64,000 nucleotides of DNA from NCBI RefSeq assembly GCF_001894745.1, contig NZ_BBYF01000005.1:248001-312000 (forward strand). The letters are read 5' to 3'. Made by a program: the position numbers and the translations under genes. The DNA comes from Paenibacillus sp. NAIST15-1 (GTDB lineage: Bacteria; Bacillota; Bacilli; Paenibacillales; Paenibacillaceae). Positions within the stretch are counted from its first letter, which is position 1. Every line of letters begins with the position of its first letter. Under the pieces are notes generated by a model that was given only the letters and a program-made list of their open reading frames with translations, had not been told where the DNA came from and searched no databases. Shown here piece by piece: positions 32,788 to 42,168 of the stretch.

Positions 32788-33339
32788 CTACAGTTGGACC
32801 GTGATGTTCGCTTTTTTTATGTACTCGGTATTGAGTATTGAATAAAAATACTGGTCAACCCATTGGTTCTTCCACATTAGTTCCTCTTTGAAAGTCCCTT
32901 CTCTTCTCATTCCTAACTTCTCCATGAGGTTCATGGATTTCATATTGTGACAATTACACATACCAACGACTTTATGAGCTTGTAATTGATGGAATGAGAA
33001 ATCAAGTAATAGATTTATGGCTTCGTAACCATAACCCTGTCCTTGGAATTCTGGAATTATCGCAAATCCGAGTTCCCAACTTTTTCGGTGTTCGGAGTAA
33101 CTCCAAATTTGAGCTAAGCCAACAGGAATTGACTTTCCATCGGCTTCCTTCTTTATGACAAAATTATATTGGGATGTTGAATTCATCTGCTCAAGATACT
33201 TGTTCCTAACTTTCTCTTTATCAGATTCAACTTGTTCTTCATACAACCAGATGCCGGTGTTCGTCTCAAGTCCACAAATAAAATCTAAGTCATCTGCAGT
33301 AACTCTTGAAAGACGAACACGCTTTCCATCTATCTTCAT
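32788..33339 (-). CDS. GNAT-family N-acetyltransferase (RimJ/RimL-like)
   Basis: 183 residues. VRLSRVTADDLDFICGLE is the RimJ/RimL-type N-terminus; LGFAIIPEFQGQGYGYEAIN carries the acetyl-CoA loop Q-G-x-G-Y; VVGMCNCHNMKSMNLMEKLG with MRREG is the conserved N-x-x-S-x-x-x-x-E-K-L-G-x-R block. ATG 33339 follows GGAGAGGGTTCAA. Not in an operon with the other GNAT gene (207 nt apart). Could acetylate an amino terminus or a small amine or toxin. Confidence 0.87.
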   Translation of the reverse strand: MKIDGKRVRLSRVTADDLDFICGLETNTGIWLYEEQVESDKEKVRNKYLEQMNSTSQYNFVIKKEADGKSIPVGLAQIWSYSEHRKSWELGFAIIPEFQGQGYGYEAINLLLDFSFHQLQAHKVVGMCNCHNMKSMNLMEKLGMRREGTFKEELMWKNQWVDQYFYSILNTEYIKKANITVQL

Positions 33340-33605
33340 TTGAACCCTCTCCGTTTCTATGAATCTGCATCAATTCCCGATCACATATGGATGGGCGAAC
33401 CTAGTGGTGATAAAGTTAGCTGATGCATTGTGCAGCTTTCTACGGTGTTATTCTCCTTGTCTATAATCAAGTCGGGCTGCAGCGGTTCATCGTAATGGAC
33501 ATCCATTAGCAGCATGCAAGAACGATACTGCTGTAAATGATTGTAGCAATGTGATAATCGAGTCGATAGACAGCAAATGAATCTAAACCGTTCTTTGCAC
33601 ATAAA
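33340..33605. other. Intergenic stretch without a supported gene
   Basis: The region between the GNAT gene and the CD3324-type gene holds only a 77-codon minus-strand open frame that starts inside the terminator at 33606-33637 and lacks a ribosome binding site. I see no promoter, repeat or RNA I can support. Confidence 0.5.
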
Positions 33606-33637
33606 AAGCCACATCAGATCGAAATCTGATGTGGCTT
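33606..33637 (-). terminator. Terminator of the CD3324-type gene
   Basis: Perfect 14-bp stem AAGCCACATCAGAT (33606-33619) with ATCTGATGTGGCTT (33624-33637), loop of 4, followed by TTTTTA on the minus strand. Confidence 0.88.
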
Positions 33638-33651
33638 GCGCATTGAATCAT

Positions 33652-33918
33652 CTATTTTAACTTGGTATATACGATTTTCTTAATACTATCGTAGGACAGG
33701 AAATAGTGCTCCATAAGCTGCTCGATTGTTGCACCTTCGGCAAATCTGTTGCGAATCTCATGATTTCGAAAGGCCAGCAGCTTCCTGCTTCCGGATTTTG
33801 TCCCCCATGCCTTGCGTTCTTCCTCGCGTTTCGGAATGTACAGCATGACACCATTCGTATATTTTTGAACTTCCTTTAGCAGTTCTTGTGGTAAAATGTC
33901 CGCGTTGACATATTTCAT
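33652..33918 (-). CDS. CD3324 family small HTH protein
   Basis: 88 residues. It starts MKYVNADILPQELLKEVQKY and has GVMLYIPKREEERKAWGTKS, then LAFRNHEIRNRFAEGATIEQ and LMEHYFLSYDSIKKIVY, a helix-turn-helix like Mor/sigma region 4. This fits the small conserved CD3324 family of Firmicutes, presumed DNA-binding regulators of unknown target. ATG 33918 follows AAGGGGTAGAGTTATC. Own terminator. Confidence 0.82.
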   Translation of the reverse strand: MKYVNADILPQELLKEVQKYTNGVMLYIPKREEERKAWGTKSGSRKLLAFRNHEIRNRFAEGATIEQLMEHYFLSYDSIKKIVYTKLK

Positions 33919-34229
33919 GATAACTCTACCCCTTATATAGTTAGATAGTAAGGTGGCAAAGTCTCAATATAAACATATCTCACCGTCACGGATGAAGGCG
34001 GTTCAAGCGTGCTTGGCTCTATACAAACAACCGCCGTTGTTTATAGGTAAGACTTTGCACAGAGCGATGTCCCGAGTTCGTTTTTTAACATGGTTCAACC
34101 TCCTTATCTATAGTAACGGATTCAGTATAGCATGAATCTATTTCCACAAAAACCCTCAATCTTATGTTGATATCGCAAGCTTACTCCATGAATCGACGTT
34201 TAACCTCATTGATTATCCCTATTAATGAA

Positions 34230-34274
34230 TTGACAATAGCGTATTCTATCTATATAGTTAAGTGAACTTAACTA
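34230..34274 (+). promoter_or_regulatory. Promoter and palindromic operator of the marR-MFS unit
   Basis: TTGACA (34230-34235), 17 bp, TATAGT (34253-34258). The palindrome TAGTTAAGT-GA-ACTTAACTA (34255-34274, 9-bp arms) overlaps the -10 and start of transcription, typical of MarR-family autorepression. Otherwise 33919-34229 shows nothing. Confidence 0.8.
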
Positions 34275-34357
34275 AACTAAAAGGAACTTATCCTAACGTA
34301 ACGGAATTGATTCTGGTTGAGGATGAGGTGAATACTATCGCTATGGAGGGAATTGAT

Positions 34358-34807
34358 ATGATTGCGGAATACCGGAGAGTTATGAACGAGCTCAATGATG
34401 CTTTTCAAGATTATTTCACGGTCTATAACAAGGGAGCTAAACAAATAGATGATTATCAATTAACGGTGCAACAAGAAAATATGATGCTATTTATTATGCG
34501 AAACGAGCGGACGACCGCTCATGAGATCGCAAAAGCATTTTCGATTTCCAAAAGCGCGGTTAGTCAGGTGCTGTCTAAATTGGAGGCTGGACACTTTATT
34601 ATCCGTGAGAGCAATCCAGAAAATCTGCGCGAATCCTTTATTCTTCTTGGAGAGGAAGGAACAAACTATGCGGAGCTCATTAACAAAGCGGATGAGTCGA
34701 TTGTACAGAAGTTCTCATCTCATATTGAGCTTGAGGAGTTGGAACAGATGCTTCACACGATGAAGAAGATCAACCAGGTGATAACGGGGTCTGATGAAGA
34801 ACAATAA
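34358..34807 (+). CDS. MarR-family transcriptional repressor
   Basis: 149 residues from ATG 34358, seven nt after GGAGGG; the frame is open back to 34262 but its first codons lie in the operator. Winged helix: TTAHEIAKAFSISKSAVSQV as recognition region (about 50-72) and LEAGHFIIRESNPENLRESF as wing; helices at both ends form the dimer. Located 61 nt before an MFS drug transporter on the same strand and behind a perfect operator palindrome, so it most likely represses itself and the transporter until a drug-like ligand binds. Confidence 0.9.
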   Translation: MIAEYRRVMNELNDAFQDYFTVYNKGAKQIDDYQLTVQQENMMLFIMRNERTTAHEIAKAFSISKSAVSQVLSKLEAGHFIIRESNPENLRESFILLGEEGTNYAELINKADESIVQKFSSHIELEELEQMLHTMKKINQVITGSDEEQ

Positions 34808-34868
34808 CGGTTATGAAACATCATCACACAACATGAATAGACAGAAAATTGAATAAGTGAGGAATAAC

Positions 34869-36077
34869 ATGAGTACAGTTACAAAGGAAAAAATGTCATT
34901 AGCACTCGTATTGTTTAATTTATTTATTGCTTACGTCGGTATTGGTCTTGCCGTACCTGTCATGCCGTCCATTGCGAAGGAGATGCACTTAAGCGGACAA
35001 ATGGTCGGGTATATGATTTCGGCCTTTGCTTTTGCTCAGTTGCTCGCCTCCCCGTTTACCGGCGTAATGGTAGAAACACTGGGCAGAAAGAAAATGATCG
35101 TATTCGGGTTATGTCTGTTTTCGTTTTCAGAGATCTTGTTCGGCATTGGAACGCAGGCTTGGGTTCTATTTGCGTCGCGAATATTAGGCGGTATTAGTGA
35201 TGCATTCATTATGCCTGCCGTTATTACGTACATTGCAGATCGAACGTCAATTGAGAATAGAGCCAAGGTATTAGGTTATCAAGCTGCTGCTATTAGTGCA
35301 GGTTTCATTATCGGGCCGGGACTAGGCGGTTTCATTGCCGAATTAGGCATACGTGCCCCCTTCTTCTTCGCTGCAGCCTTTGCATTCATCGCGGCGATCT
35401 TCTCCATCTTCCTGCTGCAAGAATCGCTATCTCAGGAGCAAATGGAGAAAAACCGTGCACAACATATTCGCGTCAACTTCTTTGCTGAAATGAAAAAATC
35501 AGTGCAGTCCGTCTATTTTGTACCGTTCCTCATCGTGTTTGTGCTCGCGTTTGGATTGGCAGCATACGAGATGATGTTCAGCCTGTTCGTTGATGCAAAG
35601 TTTGGATTTACGGCCAAAGATATTGCATTCATTATTACGATCGGCTCAATTCTAGGAGTTGTTGCGCAAATTCTGTTATTTGAGAAGATGGTGGCGAAAT
35701 TTGGGGAGAAGAATATCATTCACGCTTCCCTCGTTATAGCGGCATTATTCATTATGGCCACGGTATTCGTAAGCAGTTATTTAGCTATAATGGTCGTGAC
35801 GAGCATTGTCTTCTTCGCTTGTGATATTCTTCGTCCAGCCGTCACTTCCTTACTCTCGAAAATGGCTGGAGAAAATCAAGGCTTCGTCGCAGGAATGAAC
35901 TCCACCTACACAAGCTTAGGCATTATTGCTGGGCCGGCCATAGGCGGCTTCTTATTCGACCTGAACATTAATGCGCCATACATGTTCGCAGCAGTAATCC
36001 TGCTTGCTGCGCTTGTGATGTCAACCCTATGGAATCGCAAATCGCAATTGAAGCTCAATGGCCAAAGCAATGATTAA
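34869..36077 (+). CDS. DHA1-family MFS multidrug transporter (NorA/Bmr-like)
   Basis: 402 residues, about 12 membrane helices. ATG 34869 follows GTGAGGAATAAC. Seen: the motif A region GVMVETLGRKKMIVFGLCLF between TM2 and TM3, motif B-like RILGGISDAFIMPAVIT, and motif C GYQAAAISAGFIIGPGLGGF in TM5, which marks drug/H+ antiporters. Cotranscribed with the MarR repressor. Expected to export amphipathic cations, fluoroquinolones or similar; actual substrates unknown. A hairpin terminator follows. Confidence 0.9.
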   Translation: MSTVTKEKMSLALVLFNLFIAYVGIGLAVPVMPSIAKEMHLSGQMVGYMISAFAFAQLLASPFTGVMVETLGRKKMIVFGLCLFSFSEILFGIGTQAWVLFASRILGGISDAFIMPAVITYIADRTSIENRAKVLGYQAAAISAGFIIGPGLGGFIAELGIRAPFFFAAAFAFIAAIFSIFLLQESLSQEQMEKNRAQHIRVNFFAEMKKSVQSVYFVPFLIVFVLAFGLAAYEMMFSLFVDAKFGFTAKDIAFIITIGSILGVVAQILLFEKMVAKFGEKNIIHASLVIAALFIMATVFVSSYLAIMVVTSIVFFACDILRPAVTSLLSKMAGENQGFVAGMNSTYTSLGIIAGPAIGGFLFDLNINAPYMFAAVILLAALVMSTLWNRKSQLKLNGQSND

Positions 36078-36142
36078 TTGGGACAGTCTCATAGGTCAAT
36101 ATTAAATTTGAAGCCTCCGCATTGATAGGAGCATGCAAGGAA

Positions 36143-36189
36143 AAAGACGCTTTCATCCCCACATATTCAGTGGTTTTGGAAGCGTCTTT
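36143..36189 (+). terminator. Hairpin terminator after the MFS gene
   Basis: AAAGACGCTT (36143-36152) pairs with AAGCGTCTTT (36180-36189); long loop and short T-run, so moderate strength. Confidence 0.6.
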
Positions 36190-36250
36190 GCACATCTTAT
36201 GGGACTGACTCATTTGATCCTATCCTTTTGAGACAACCCCATTCATTGTG

Positions 36251-37423
36251 TTATTTTTGCAATTTATATTGGGCTAGCTGATTCCCTTGGCTAATCGAGT
36301 ACAGATATCCATTGCCTGCATAATGATACTTCTGTCTGTCTTGATCATTAGGATACTCATACATCGTTTGCAAGGTCTTGGCATTCAGCACCTTTTTCGC
36401 ATTCTCTGTATGTATCTCGATTTGCTGATCTGGTGTTTCGTAAATAATGGCTATCGGGAGATCCACTTTCACTTCGGCTTTCGTGACAAGTCCTTGGGCA
36501 TTGAACAAGCTCATTACCCCATCCGCGTACACAACATAGTTCTGACCGATGGATTGAACTCGTGCATTTCCTGGAATGCTGCGTCCCCATAATGTTTTCC
36601 CTTTAGCGTTCATCGCGATTAACTTATTTCCGCTCTTCGGCACATTCACACGAAGCAGAATATCGCCGTTGTTAATGACCCAAGTCGCCTCATTCACATA
36701 GGTAACCGCGCCGCTAGGGAGGTTATAAGTGAATAGCTTGTTTAATTTCGAACCATACACCGCTAAATTGGACTTGCCGATCTCTCCTATTTGGGACACA
36801 ACATATTGACCGCCAATTACGGAATACATTTGTCCCAGTGATAGCTCAGCAAGTTTTTTGCCGTTTGCACTATAGGCATATGCACGAGGTTTGCTTTTGG
36901 CTGAAGGTGTAACCTTTCTATCCGGGTCGATTAATAGAATCGTACCATCATTCATCACATGCACGTCTTCGGCATTTGGAACAGGGATGATCCAATTGCT
37001 TTTGCCAGAGGCATTCACGGAGAATAATTTCGTTCCTTGACCATCTTTTACGAGGGCATACACCGAGCCTAACTTGCTATAAGCAATCTTCGTATTCCAT
37101 GGATAAGGTGTTCCTTTTTGATAGAATGTGAAGGACCATTTCGGCTTGCCGCTGCTCTCATCTACGGCAGTGACAACACCTGCTTCCCATACTTTCGTTT
37201 GTGAGGCGATATAAGTATTTGAAGCCAAATACACGGTCTTCGTGCTCGGAAAATGATATGGAGCCTCAATAAATTGATTTACCTCAGACAAGTCTTTTTG
37301 CCAACTTGGCTTTGGCAGCGGTTTGCTTGTACGACTAGCTGAGACACTAGTTACAGCACTCAAGCACAATACAACTGCCAACAAGGCACTGCTCCATCTT
37401 TTGATCCTTTTGTTCGACAACAT
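36251..37423 (-). CDS. Secreted PQQ-like beta-propeller protein
   Basis: 390 residues. Residues 1-29 are a signal peptide (NKRIKR, hydrophobic core, cleavage near SVSA-S). The mature part repeats short beta-sheet units with the W/G pattern of PQQ-like/YncE propellers: AVDESSGKPKWSFTF, SVNASGKSNWIIPV, AYSANGKKLAELSLG, AMNAKGKTLWGRSIPG and SLFNAQGLVTKAEV. No quinone-binding or catalytic residues can be assigned. ATG 37423 follows AGGAGTGATGAAACATC. Probably a cell-surface or secreted binding or scaffold protein. Monocistronic. Confidence 0.83.
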   Translation of the reverse strand: MLSNKRIKRWSSALLAVVLCLSAVTSVSASRTSKPLPKPSWQKDLSEVNQFIEAPYHFPSTKTVYLASNTYIASQTKVWEAGVVTAVDESSGKPKWSFTFYQKGTPYPWNTKIAYSKLGSVYALVKDGQGTKLFSVNASGKSNWIIPVPNAEDVHVMNDGTILLIDPDRKVTPSAKSKPRAYAYSANGKKLAELSLGQMYSVIGGQYVVSQIGEIGKSNLAVYGSKLNKLFTYNLPSGAVTYVNEATWVINNGDILLRVNVPKSGNKLIAMNAKGKTLWGRSIPGNARVQSIGQNYVVYADGVMSLFNAQGLVTKAEVKVDLPIAIIYETPDQQIEIHTENAKKVLNAKTLQTMYEYPNDQDRQKYHYAGNGYLYSISQGNQLAQYKLQK

Positions 37424-37534
37424 GATGTTTCATCACTCCTGTAATGTATGTAACTGCATGAATAAATGAACATGTAATATTTTAACACGGACGCTTCAAA
37501 TTTTCAGGAAAAATAAAGTCTGTCAGGTAAATGT

Positions 37535-38416
37535 TCAACTGCTATTTGCAGTCAGGCTGTTTGTATCCTGATATTCCTCAAGCAGTTTGGCGAGTGTCAC
37601 CACTGTGTTGTTGTCAGGAAGCGGCCGGTACAATGTCACCTTCAGATCCGGAGCATCATATACCTGGAACGTGATATGTTCCATCATCATTAGCCCTGCC
37701 TTTGGGTGGAGCAATGCTTTGGTGCCAATCGGGGTTCCCATGATGTCATGGCGAGGCCACCATTGCTGGAACTCCTTACTATGCTTGATTAATTCTTGGA
37801 CAAGCTCCTGGTACCAATCCTCCCCTACGTAACATGTGCTGGTAGATCGGAATGAAGCAAGCAGCCGCTTCGCGTGACCTTCCCAATCGACCAGCAGCTC
37901 TCGGTAAGAAGCTGAGCGAAAACAACGCCATACCGCATTTCGCTCTTTCCCATTCATGGCGGAAAAATCGCCAAATACCGCACATGCAGCGCGGTTCCAA
38001 GCCAACACATCCCATTTATGATCGGTTACGTATGCAGGACAATCTGCCCAATGATCTAGAAAATGCTGCACAACAGTTTGAACATCCGCACGAATCGTTT
38101 CCGGCTTATTCGCTGCCGGAGGCTGCTGAAGAGCAAGTAGAAACAGATGATTCTTCTCTTCCGCGCTTAATCGCATCACCCGAGCTAAGCTCTCTAATAC
38201 GTCTTGGGAGACATTGATTTCTCTTCCCTGCTCCAGCCATGTATACCACGATAGGCCGATGCCAGCTAATTGTGCTAGCTCTTCCCTGCGAAGCCCCTTC
38301 GCTTTGCGTCTCGTTCCGATCGGCAGACCATAATCGGCAGGCTGCAGGCGATTGCGCCGTGATTTGAGAAAGTCCCCTAATTCTTGGCGTCGCCCCTGTT
38401 CGCTCTTCTTATCCAA
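37535..38416 (-). CDS. XRE-family regulator with MmyB-like ligand domain
   Basis: 293 residues. Start TTG 38416 after AGGAG. N-terminal HTH (about 10-90: FLKSRRNRLQPADYGLPIGT, LRREELAQLAGIGLSWYTWL, EQGREINVS), then a C-terminal MmyB-like PAS-type domain (about 110-285: YVTDHKWDVLAWNRAACAVF, ending KVTLYRPLPDN) that in structural relatives binds a fatty-acid-like ligand. The family commonly controls the neighbouring gene; here it is divergent from an MFS transporter with 133 nt between, so that gene is the likely target. Confidence 0.9.
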   Translation of the reverse strand: MDKKSEQGRRQELGDFLKSRRNRLQPADYGLPIGTRRKAKGLRREELAQLAGIGLSWYTWLEQGREINVSQDVLESLARVMRLSAEEKNHLFLLALQQPPAANKPETIRADVQTVVQHFLDHWADCPAYVTDHKWDVLAWNRAACAVFGDFSAMNGKERNAVWRCFRSASYRELLVDWEGHAKRLLASFRSTSTCYVGEDWYQELVQELIKHSKEFQQWWPRHDIMGTPIGTKALLHPKAGLMMMEHITFQVYDAPDLKVTLYRPLPDNNTVVTLAKLLEEYQDTNSLTANSS

Positions 38417-38549
38417 GCTATCTCAACTCCTATACCTATTACTCTCAATACTATGATTAACAGGAACCTATTTGGATCAGGAAAATACCCTTATTCTATC
38501 ACTGCGGATAGAAGTAACTCAACTAAGAAGAACGGAGGTGATTGAAACA

Positions 38550-39752
38550 ATGAATCGTACTTTACCAGATGTGCATCATCCACAGCTAACAAGAGGATTA
38601 TTGTTCTTAATGGCATTAACATGCGGCTTTACGGTCGCCAATGTGTATGTGAGCCAAACCTTGCTTGCCAGTATGGCCCAGACGTTCGGAGGGACGATTA
38701 CTCAAATTGGCTGGGTTGCAACATTGGCGCAAGTAGGCTATGCACTGGGCAATCTGTTCTTAGTTCCGCTTGCTGATATGGTAGAGAGACGGCGTCTTAT
38801 GCTTGTCCTTCTCGGGATCGTGAGTATCTCCTTAGCGGCAGCTGCGGTATCCCCGAATATGAACTGGTTAATAAGCATTCATTTGGTTATCGGAATAACC
38901 ACTGTTATCCCACAAGTTGTCGTTCCGATGGCGGCTTCTCTGGTCATAGCGGAACAGCGAGGGAGAGTGCTCGGAAATGTGGCAATCGGGTTAGTGTGCG
39001 GAATATTGGGTGCCAGGTTCGTTAGTGGATGGATAGACGCTATCTATGGCTGGAGAGTCATGTACTGGATATCATTTGGCTGCATGATCGGTCTGATGAT
39101 ACTCGTTCGCAGCTTGTTCCCACGCAGTTATGGCCGAGCAGAGATGACATATCGAGCGTTAATCGCCTCTCTTCTTCCATTGATTCGGAAGGAGCAAGTA
39201 CTGCGCAAGACATGTATAAGTCAAGCATTCGTATTTGGAGCATTTAGTGTTTTTTGGACAACGTTAGCCTTGCTGCTTGCCTCGCCTGCCTACTCCTTAG
39301 GTTCTGGTGCAGTAGGTATGGTCGGTCTGGTTGGGATTGGAGGCGCGTTCGCAACTCCCCTCGTCGGGAGAGTGATCGATCGCATGGGAGCTGTGTTTGC
39401 TGGAAGAGTATGTACGGCTGCTGCTCTGTTCTCTTACTTGCTGCTTCTGTTATGGGGAGAAAGTCTGCTGGTACTCGTGTTCGCCGCTTTCTTGCTAACG
39501 ATTGGTACGCAAGCGAATCAGGTGGCTTGTCAGGCACGTCTTTTCGAACAGTCTTCCGAAGCTCGCAATCGTCTGAATGGACTATATATGGTTGCAACGT
39601 TTTTGGGAGGGGCTCTAGGCTCTTACTTGGGTTTGCTTGCATGGAGCCATTGGCAATGGGTAGGAGTCTGTGTCACAGGACTCTCTATGCTCCTCATCTC
39701 TTCCATCGGTCTGATTGACAGAGGGAACTCATTTGGAACATCTAACGGTTGA
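38550..39752 (+). CDS. MFS transporter, divergent from XRE/MmyB regulator
   Basis: 400 residues, about 12 helices. ATG 38550 follows AACGGAGGTGATTGAAACA; the longer frame back to 38472 is rejected. NVYVSQTLLASMAQTFG (TM1), PLADMVERRRLMLVLLGIV (motif A-like, TM2-3) and GVTTVIPQ-like ITTVIPQVVVPMAASLV (TM4) resemble the sugar/arabinose-efflux-like YgaY group of MFS. Substrate unknown. Followed at 42 nt by the carboxymuconolactone-decarboxylase-type gene, possibly in the same transcript. Confidence 0.87.
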   Translation: MNRTLPDVHHPQLTRGLLFLMALTCGFTVANVYVSQTLLASMAQTFGGTITQIGWVATLAQVGYALGNLFLVPLADMVERRRLMLVLLGIVSISLAAAAVSPNMNWLISIHLVIGITTVIPQVVVPMAASLVIAEQRGRVLGNVAIGLVCGILGARFVSGWIDAIYGWRVMYWISFGCMIGLMILVRSLFPRSYGRAEMTYRALIASLLPLIRKEQVLRKTCISQAFVFGAFSVFWTTLALLLASPAYSLGSGAVGMVGLVGIGGAFATPLVGRVIDRMGAVFAGRVCTAAALFSYLLLLLWGESLLVLVFAAFLLTIGTQANQVACQARLFEQSSEARNRLNGLYMVATFLGGALGSYLGLLAWSHWQWVGVCVTGLSMLLISSIGLIDRGNSFGTSNG

Positions 39753-39793
39753 GCAAATGGAAAGTGAATTTTTTACAAAGGGGAAATTTCATC

Positions 39794-40189
39794 ATGTCAC
39801 GCTGTGAAGACCACTATCAAAAAGGCTTGGACATCTTGGCACGTATCGACAAAGATCATGTTGAGGCCATTGTAAACAGCTTCAAGGATTCGCCTGCTCC
39901 GGACTTAGGACGACTTGCTGTAGAATTTAATTATGGACAGATCTTTTCGCGACCAGGGCTCGATTTGAAATCGCGACTGCTTGCTGCGGTGGCAGGTTTG
40001 ACTGCATTAGGCAACACTACGCAGCTCAAATTTTATATCAATGGAGCGCTCAACGTTGGATGGACAGAGGAAGAGATCGTTGAAGTAATTATGCAGATGA
40101 TCATTTATGCCGGATTTCCACATGCCCTGAACACGATCTTCAAGGTAGCAGCGGAAGTCTTTGAAGAACGAAGAGCAGCTGCTAAGTAG
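39794..40189 (+). CDS. Carboxymuconolactone decarboxylase family protein
   Basis: 131 residues. ATG 39794 follows AAAGGGGAAATTTCATC; an in-frame ATG at 39749 overlaps the end of the MFS gene and has no ribosome binding site. Fits the CMD/AhpD fold: LDLKSRLLAAVAGLTALGNT, then LKFYINGALNVGWTEEEIVE, VIMQMIIYAGFPHALNTIF. The C-x-x-C redox pair of AhpD-type peroxidases is missing, so it belongs with the YurZ/decarboxylase-like branch, function not assignable. Possibly cotranscribed with the MFS gene. Confidence 0.85.
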   Translation: MSRCEDHYQKGLDILARIDKDHVEAIVNSFKDSPAPDLGRLAVEFNYGQIFSRPGLDLKSRLLAAVAGLTALGNTTQLKFYINGALNVGWTEEEIVEVIMQMIIYAGFPHALNTIFKVAAEVFEERRAAAK

Positions 40190-40269
40190 GAATTCAATAC
40201 GAAATCTATATTCCCTGGGTTCTTGGCTTGTGATGGCAAGGTACTCAGGGAGCATTAACATTCAAGGAA

Positions 40270-41721
40270 TTATGTCAAAAAGCGGTTGACCTGATCTGCA
40301 TATTTAGCTCGACTATCTTGGTATTCGGCATACATCCGGTTATTTACAACTGTGCTGTTGCCAAAGAAGAAGCGCTCATAGACAGACTGCCTCCCGCCGA
40401 ATGAGCTGACGCTCAGCTCCCATGCCAATCGCGCCAATTGCACGCTCTTCTTGGCATCCAGATCGATACCCTTCATGTAACGATCTAGCTGATCGCGAAT
40501 ATCGGTGTTGAAGTCCCTCTCTTGTGGAATCATAATTAAATTGCTGGCGCCGATCAATTGGATGATTTCAATGATACGAGGATACATCTTCTGATAATAT
40601 ACATTGGCGGCAATAATCGGCTTGCGATTAGGAAGCATACTGCCCCACCTGTCCTTAGCTGCTCCCTTCTCGGCTGCAAGTTGGAAAGCCTTGAGCGTCT
40701 CCACGGCTACAATAACTTCTGTAACCTTTTCAATAATATGTTCATGGTTATTAATCCCTGTGGCTTCGACCAGCATTTCGATCGTACCGAGCATGAACTC
40801 CGTTTTTGCAATATTTTTGCAAATGATTTGAGTGCCGGCATAAACGTGGAAATGACTTTCCGTCATGAGCCGAGACGCCATCCTCTCGTCCCCGCATACA
40901 AATACCCGATCCCATGGGACAGTAACATCATCGAACACGACAAGCGTATCCATCTCTTCAAATCGGGAACTAAGCGGGTAATCATAGGAAGAATCGCCTG
41001 CTGAGAAGCTTTCTCTGCATATAAAACGGATGCCCTCTAGGTTACTTGGAACCGCAAATACGAATGAATAAGGATTGTCTTCCGTTTCAGTCCAAGAGAA
41101 AGGAGTTGGATATACGAGTATTTCATCTGAGGTTGCTCCCTGTGTATCCAATAGAAACGCCCCGCGAACAACGATCCCATCCTTATTTTTATCCACGATA
41201 CGGGCAGCTTCCGGTTCTTTGAAGGTACGGAGAAAGGTAGATATTCTAGCTGCCTTAGGCTGAATGAATACATGAGAGAGAGTGATATCGTTCTCGCGGC
41301 AATACTCATAATACCGTTTCAAGTTGGATGCATACGCAGGATATTCTTCTTCAAGTACCCCCGCAGCAGATGCATAGGCCATAATGGCTGTGTTCATATA
41401 ATCGGGAGCACGACCGAGGAATCCGTGATGGACACTCGCCCATGTCTCCATCATGGTTCTCCGCTGTACGAGATCCTTCATCGTCCTCGGCTGCATGTAG
41501 GAAAGACCTACTGGATCGCCTGTTGAGGGGGAAGAATATACGAGGCGTCCCTTCAATTCCTCGGCAACCTGCATGTCATACATGTTCGCTTGTGTAGCCA
41601 CAAGTCCCTTGAAGGCTTCGTGTTCGGAAATTTCCCCACTTACCCTCCTCCCTGCGATTCTAACATCGGGGAGATTGTTGTTAATCCGTTCTATATATTC
41701 CTTGCCGCTCTTCACGGGCAT
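40270..41721 (-). CDS. hpaB: 4-hydroxyphenylacetate 3-monooxygenase-type FADH2-dependent hydroxylase (HpaB/YoaI)
   Basis: 483 residues, the length I recall for B. subtilis YoaI. ATG 41721 lies eight nt after GGAGG; the preceding ATG at 41736 overlaps that site. HpaB acyl-CoA-dehydrogenase-like fold: N-terminal GKEYIERINNNLPDVRIAGR, AYASAAGVLEEEYPAYASNL, HVFIQPKAAR, GAFLLDTQGATSDEILVYPT, FDDVTVPWDRVFVCGD and IGASNLIMIPQERDF. It hydroxylates 4-hydroxyphenylacetate (or another phenol) to the catechol with FADH2 from a separate HpaC-type reductase, which is not encoded nearby. Divergent from the methyltransferase gene. Confidence 0.92.
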   Translation of the reverse strand: MPVKSGKEYIERINNNLPDVRIAGRRVSGEISEHEAFKGLVATQANMYDMQVAEELKGRLVYSSPSTGDPVGLSYMQPRTMKDLVQRRTMMETWASVHHGFLGRAPDYMNTAIMAYASAAGVLEEEYPAYASNLKRYYEYCRENDITLSHVFIQPKAARISTFLRTFKEPEAARIVDKNKDGIVVRGAFLLDTQGATSDEILVYPTPFSWTETEDNPYSFVFAVPSNLEGIRFICRESFSAGDSSYDYPLSSRFEEMDTLVVFDDVTVPWDRVFVCGDERMASRLMTESHFHVYAGTQIICKNIAKTEFMLGTIEMLVEATGINNHEHIIEKVTEVIVAVETLKAFQLAAEKGAAKDRWGSMLPNRKPIIAANVYYQKMYPRIIEIIQLIGASNLIMIPQERDFNTDIRDQLDRYMKGIDLDAKKSVQLARLAWELSVSSFGGRQSVYERFFFGNSTVVNNRMYAEYQDSRAKYADQVNRFLT

Positions 41722-42045
41722 TGAATCCGCCTCCATCGCCGCTGCGTTGTTATGGATACATTATTCCATACAGGGCGAATTGGAAATGGGCGAACACCCG
41801 AAGCACAAGCCATATTGGCAAGTATCAATAACAATACCAATTCAAATACTACTCATCGTCTGTCGTGGATCGGTATATATACATGTTCCGTTGTCACCGA
41901 TCATGAACCGCGGCTTCTCTTCAGATGGAATCTGCATGACGAATTCAAATTCCTCCATGGATTCAGGACATTGGATATAAGCGGGATAACCGTGTCGTAC
42001 CAGGTCATATATATGAACTTTTCAATGGAGGTTAATACTAATGTC

Positions 42046-42074
42046 CTGACATATTTACCCTTATATGTTAGTAT
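42046..42074 (+). promoter_or_regulatory. Promoter upstream of the methyltransferase gene
   Basis: CTGACA (42046-42051), 17 bp, TAGTAT (42069-42074), with ACATAT/ATATGT half-sites flanking the spacer. The 447-nt divergent region 41722-42168 holds nothing else I can support; its open frames lack ribosome binding sites. Confidence 0.5.
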
Positions 42075-42168
42075 AGTACAGAGAATAAGAATAACATATG
42101 ATGAATCCCACATTACACATCTTACATACTTCTGCATTCGAACTAAGGAGTAAAGGGGCTGTGCATTC

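Noticed and set aside
33381-33614. 77-codon minus-strand open frame
   Set aside because: Its start lies inside the CD3324-type gene terminator and no ribosome binding site is present.
40211-40253. Imperfect hairpin between the CMD-family and hpaB genes as terminator
   Set aside because: Several mismatches and no T-tract on either strand.
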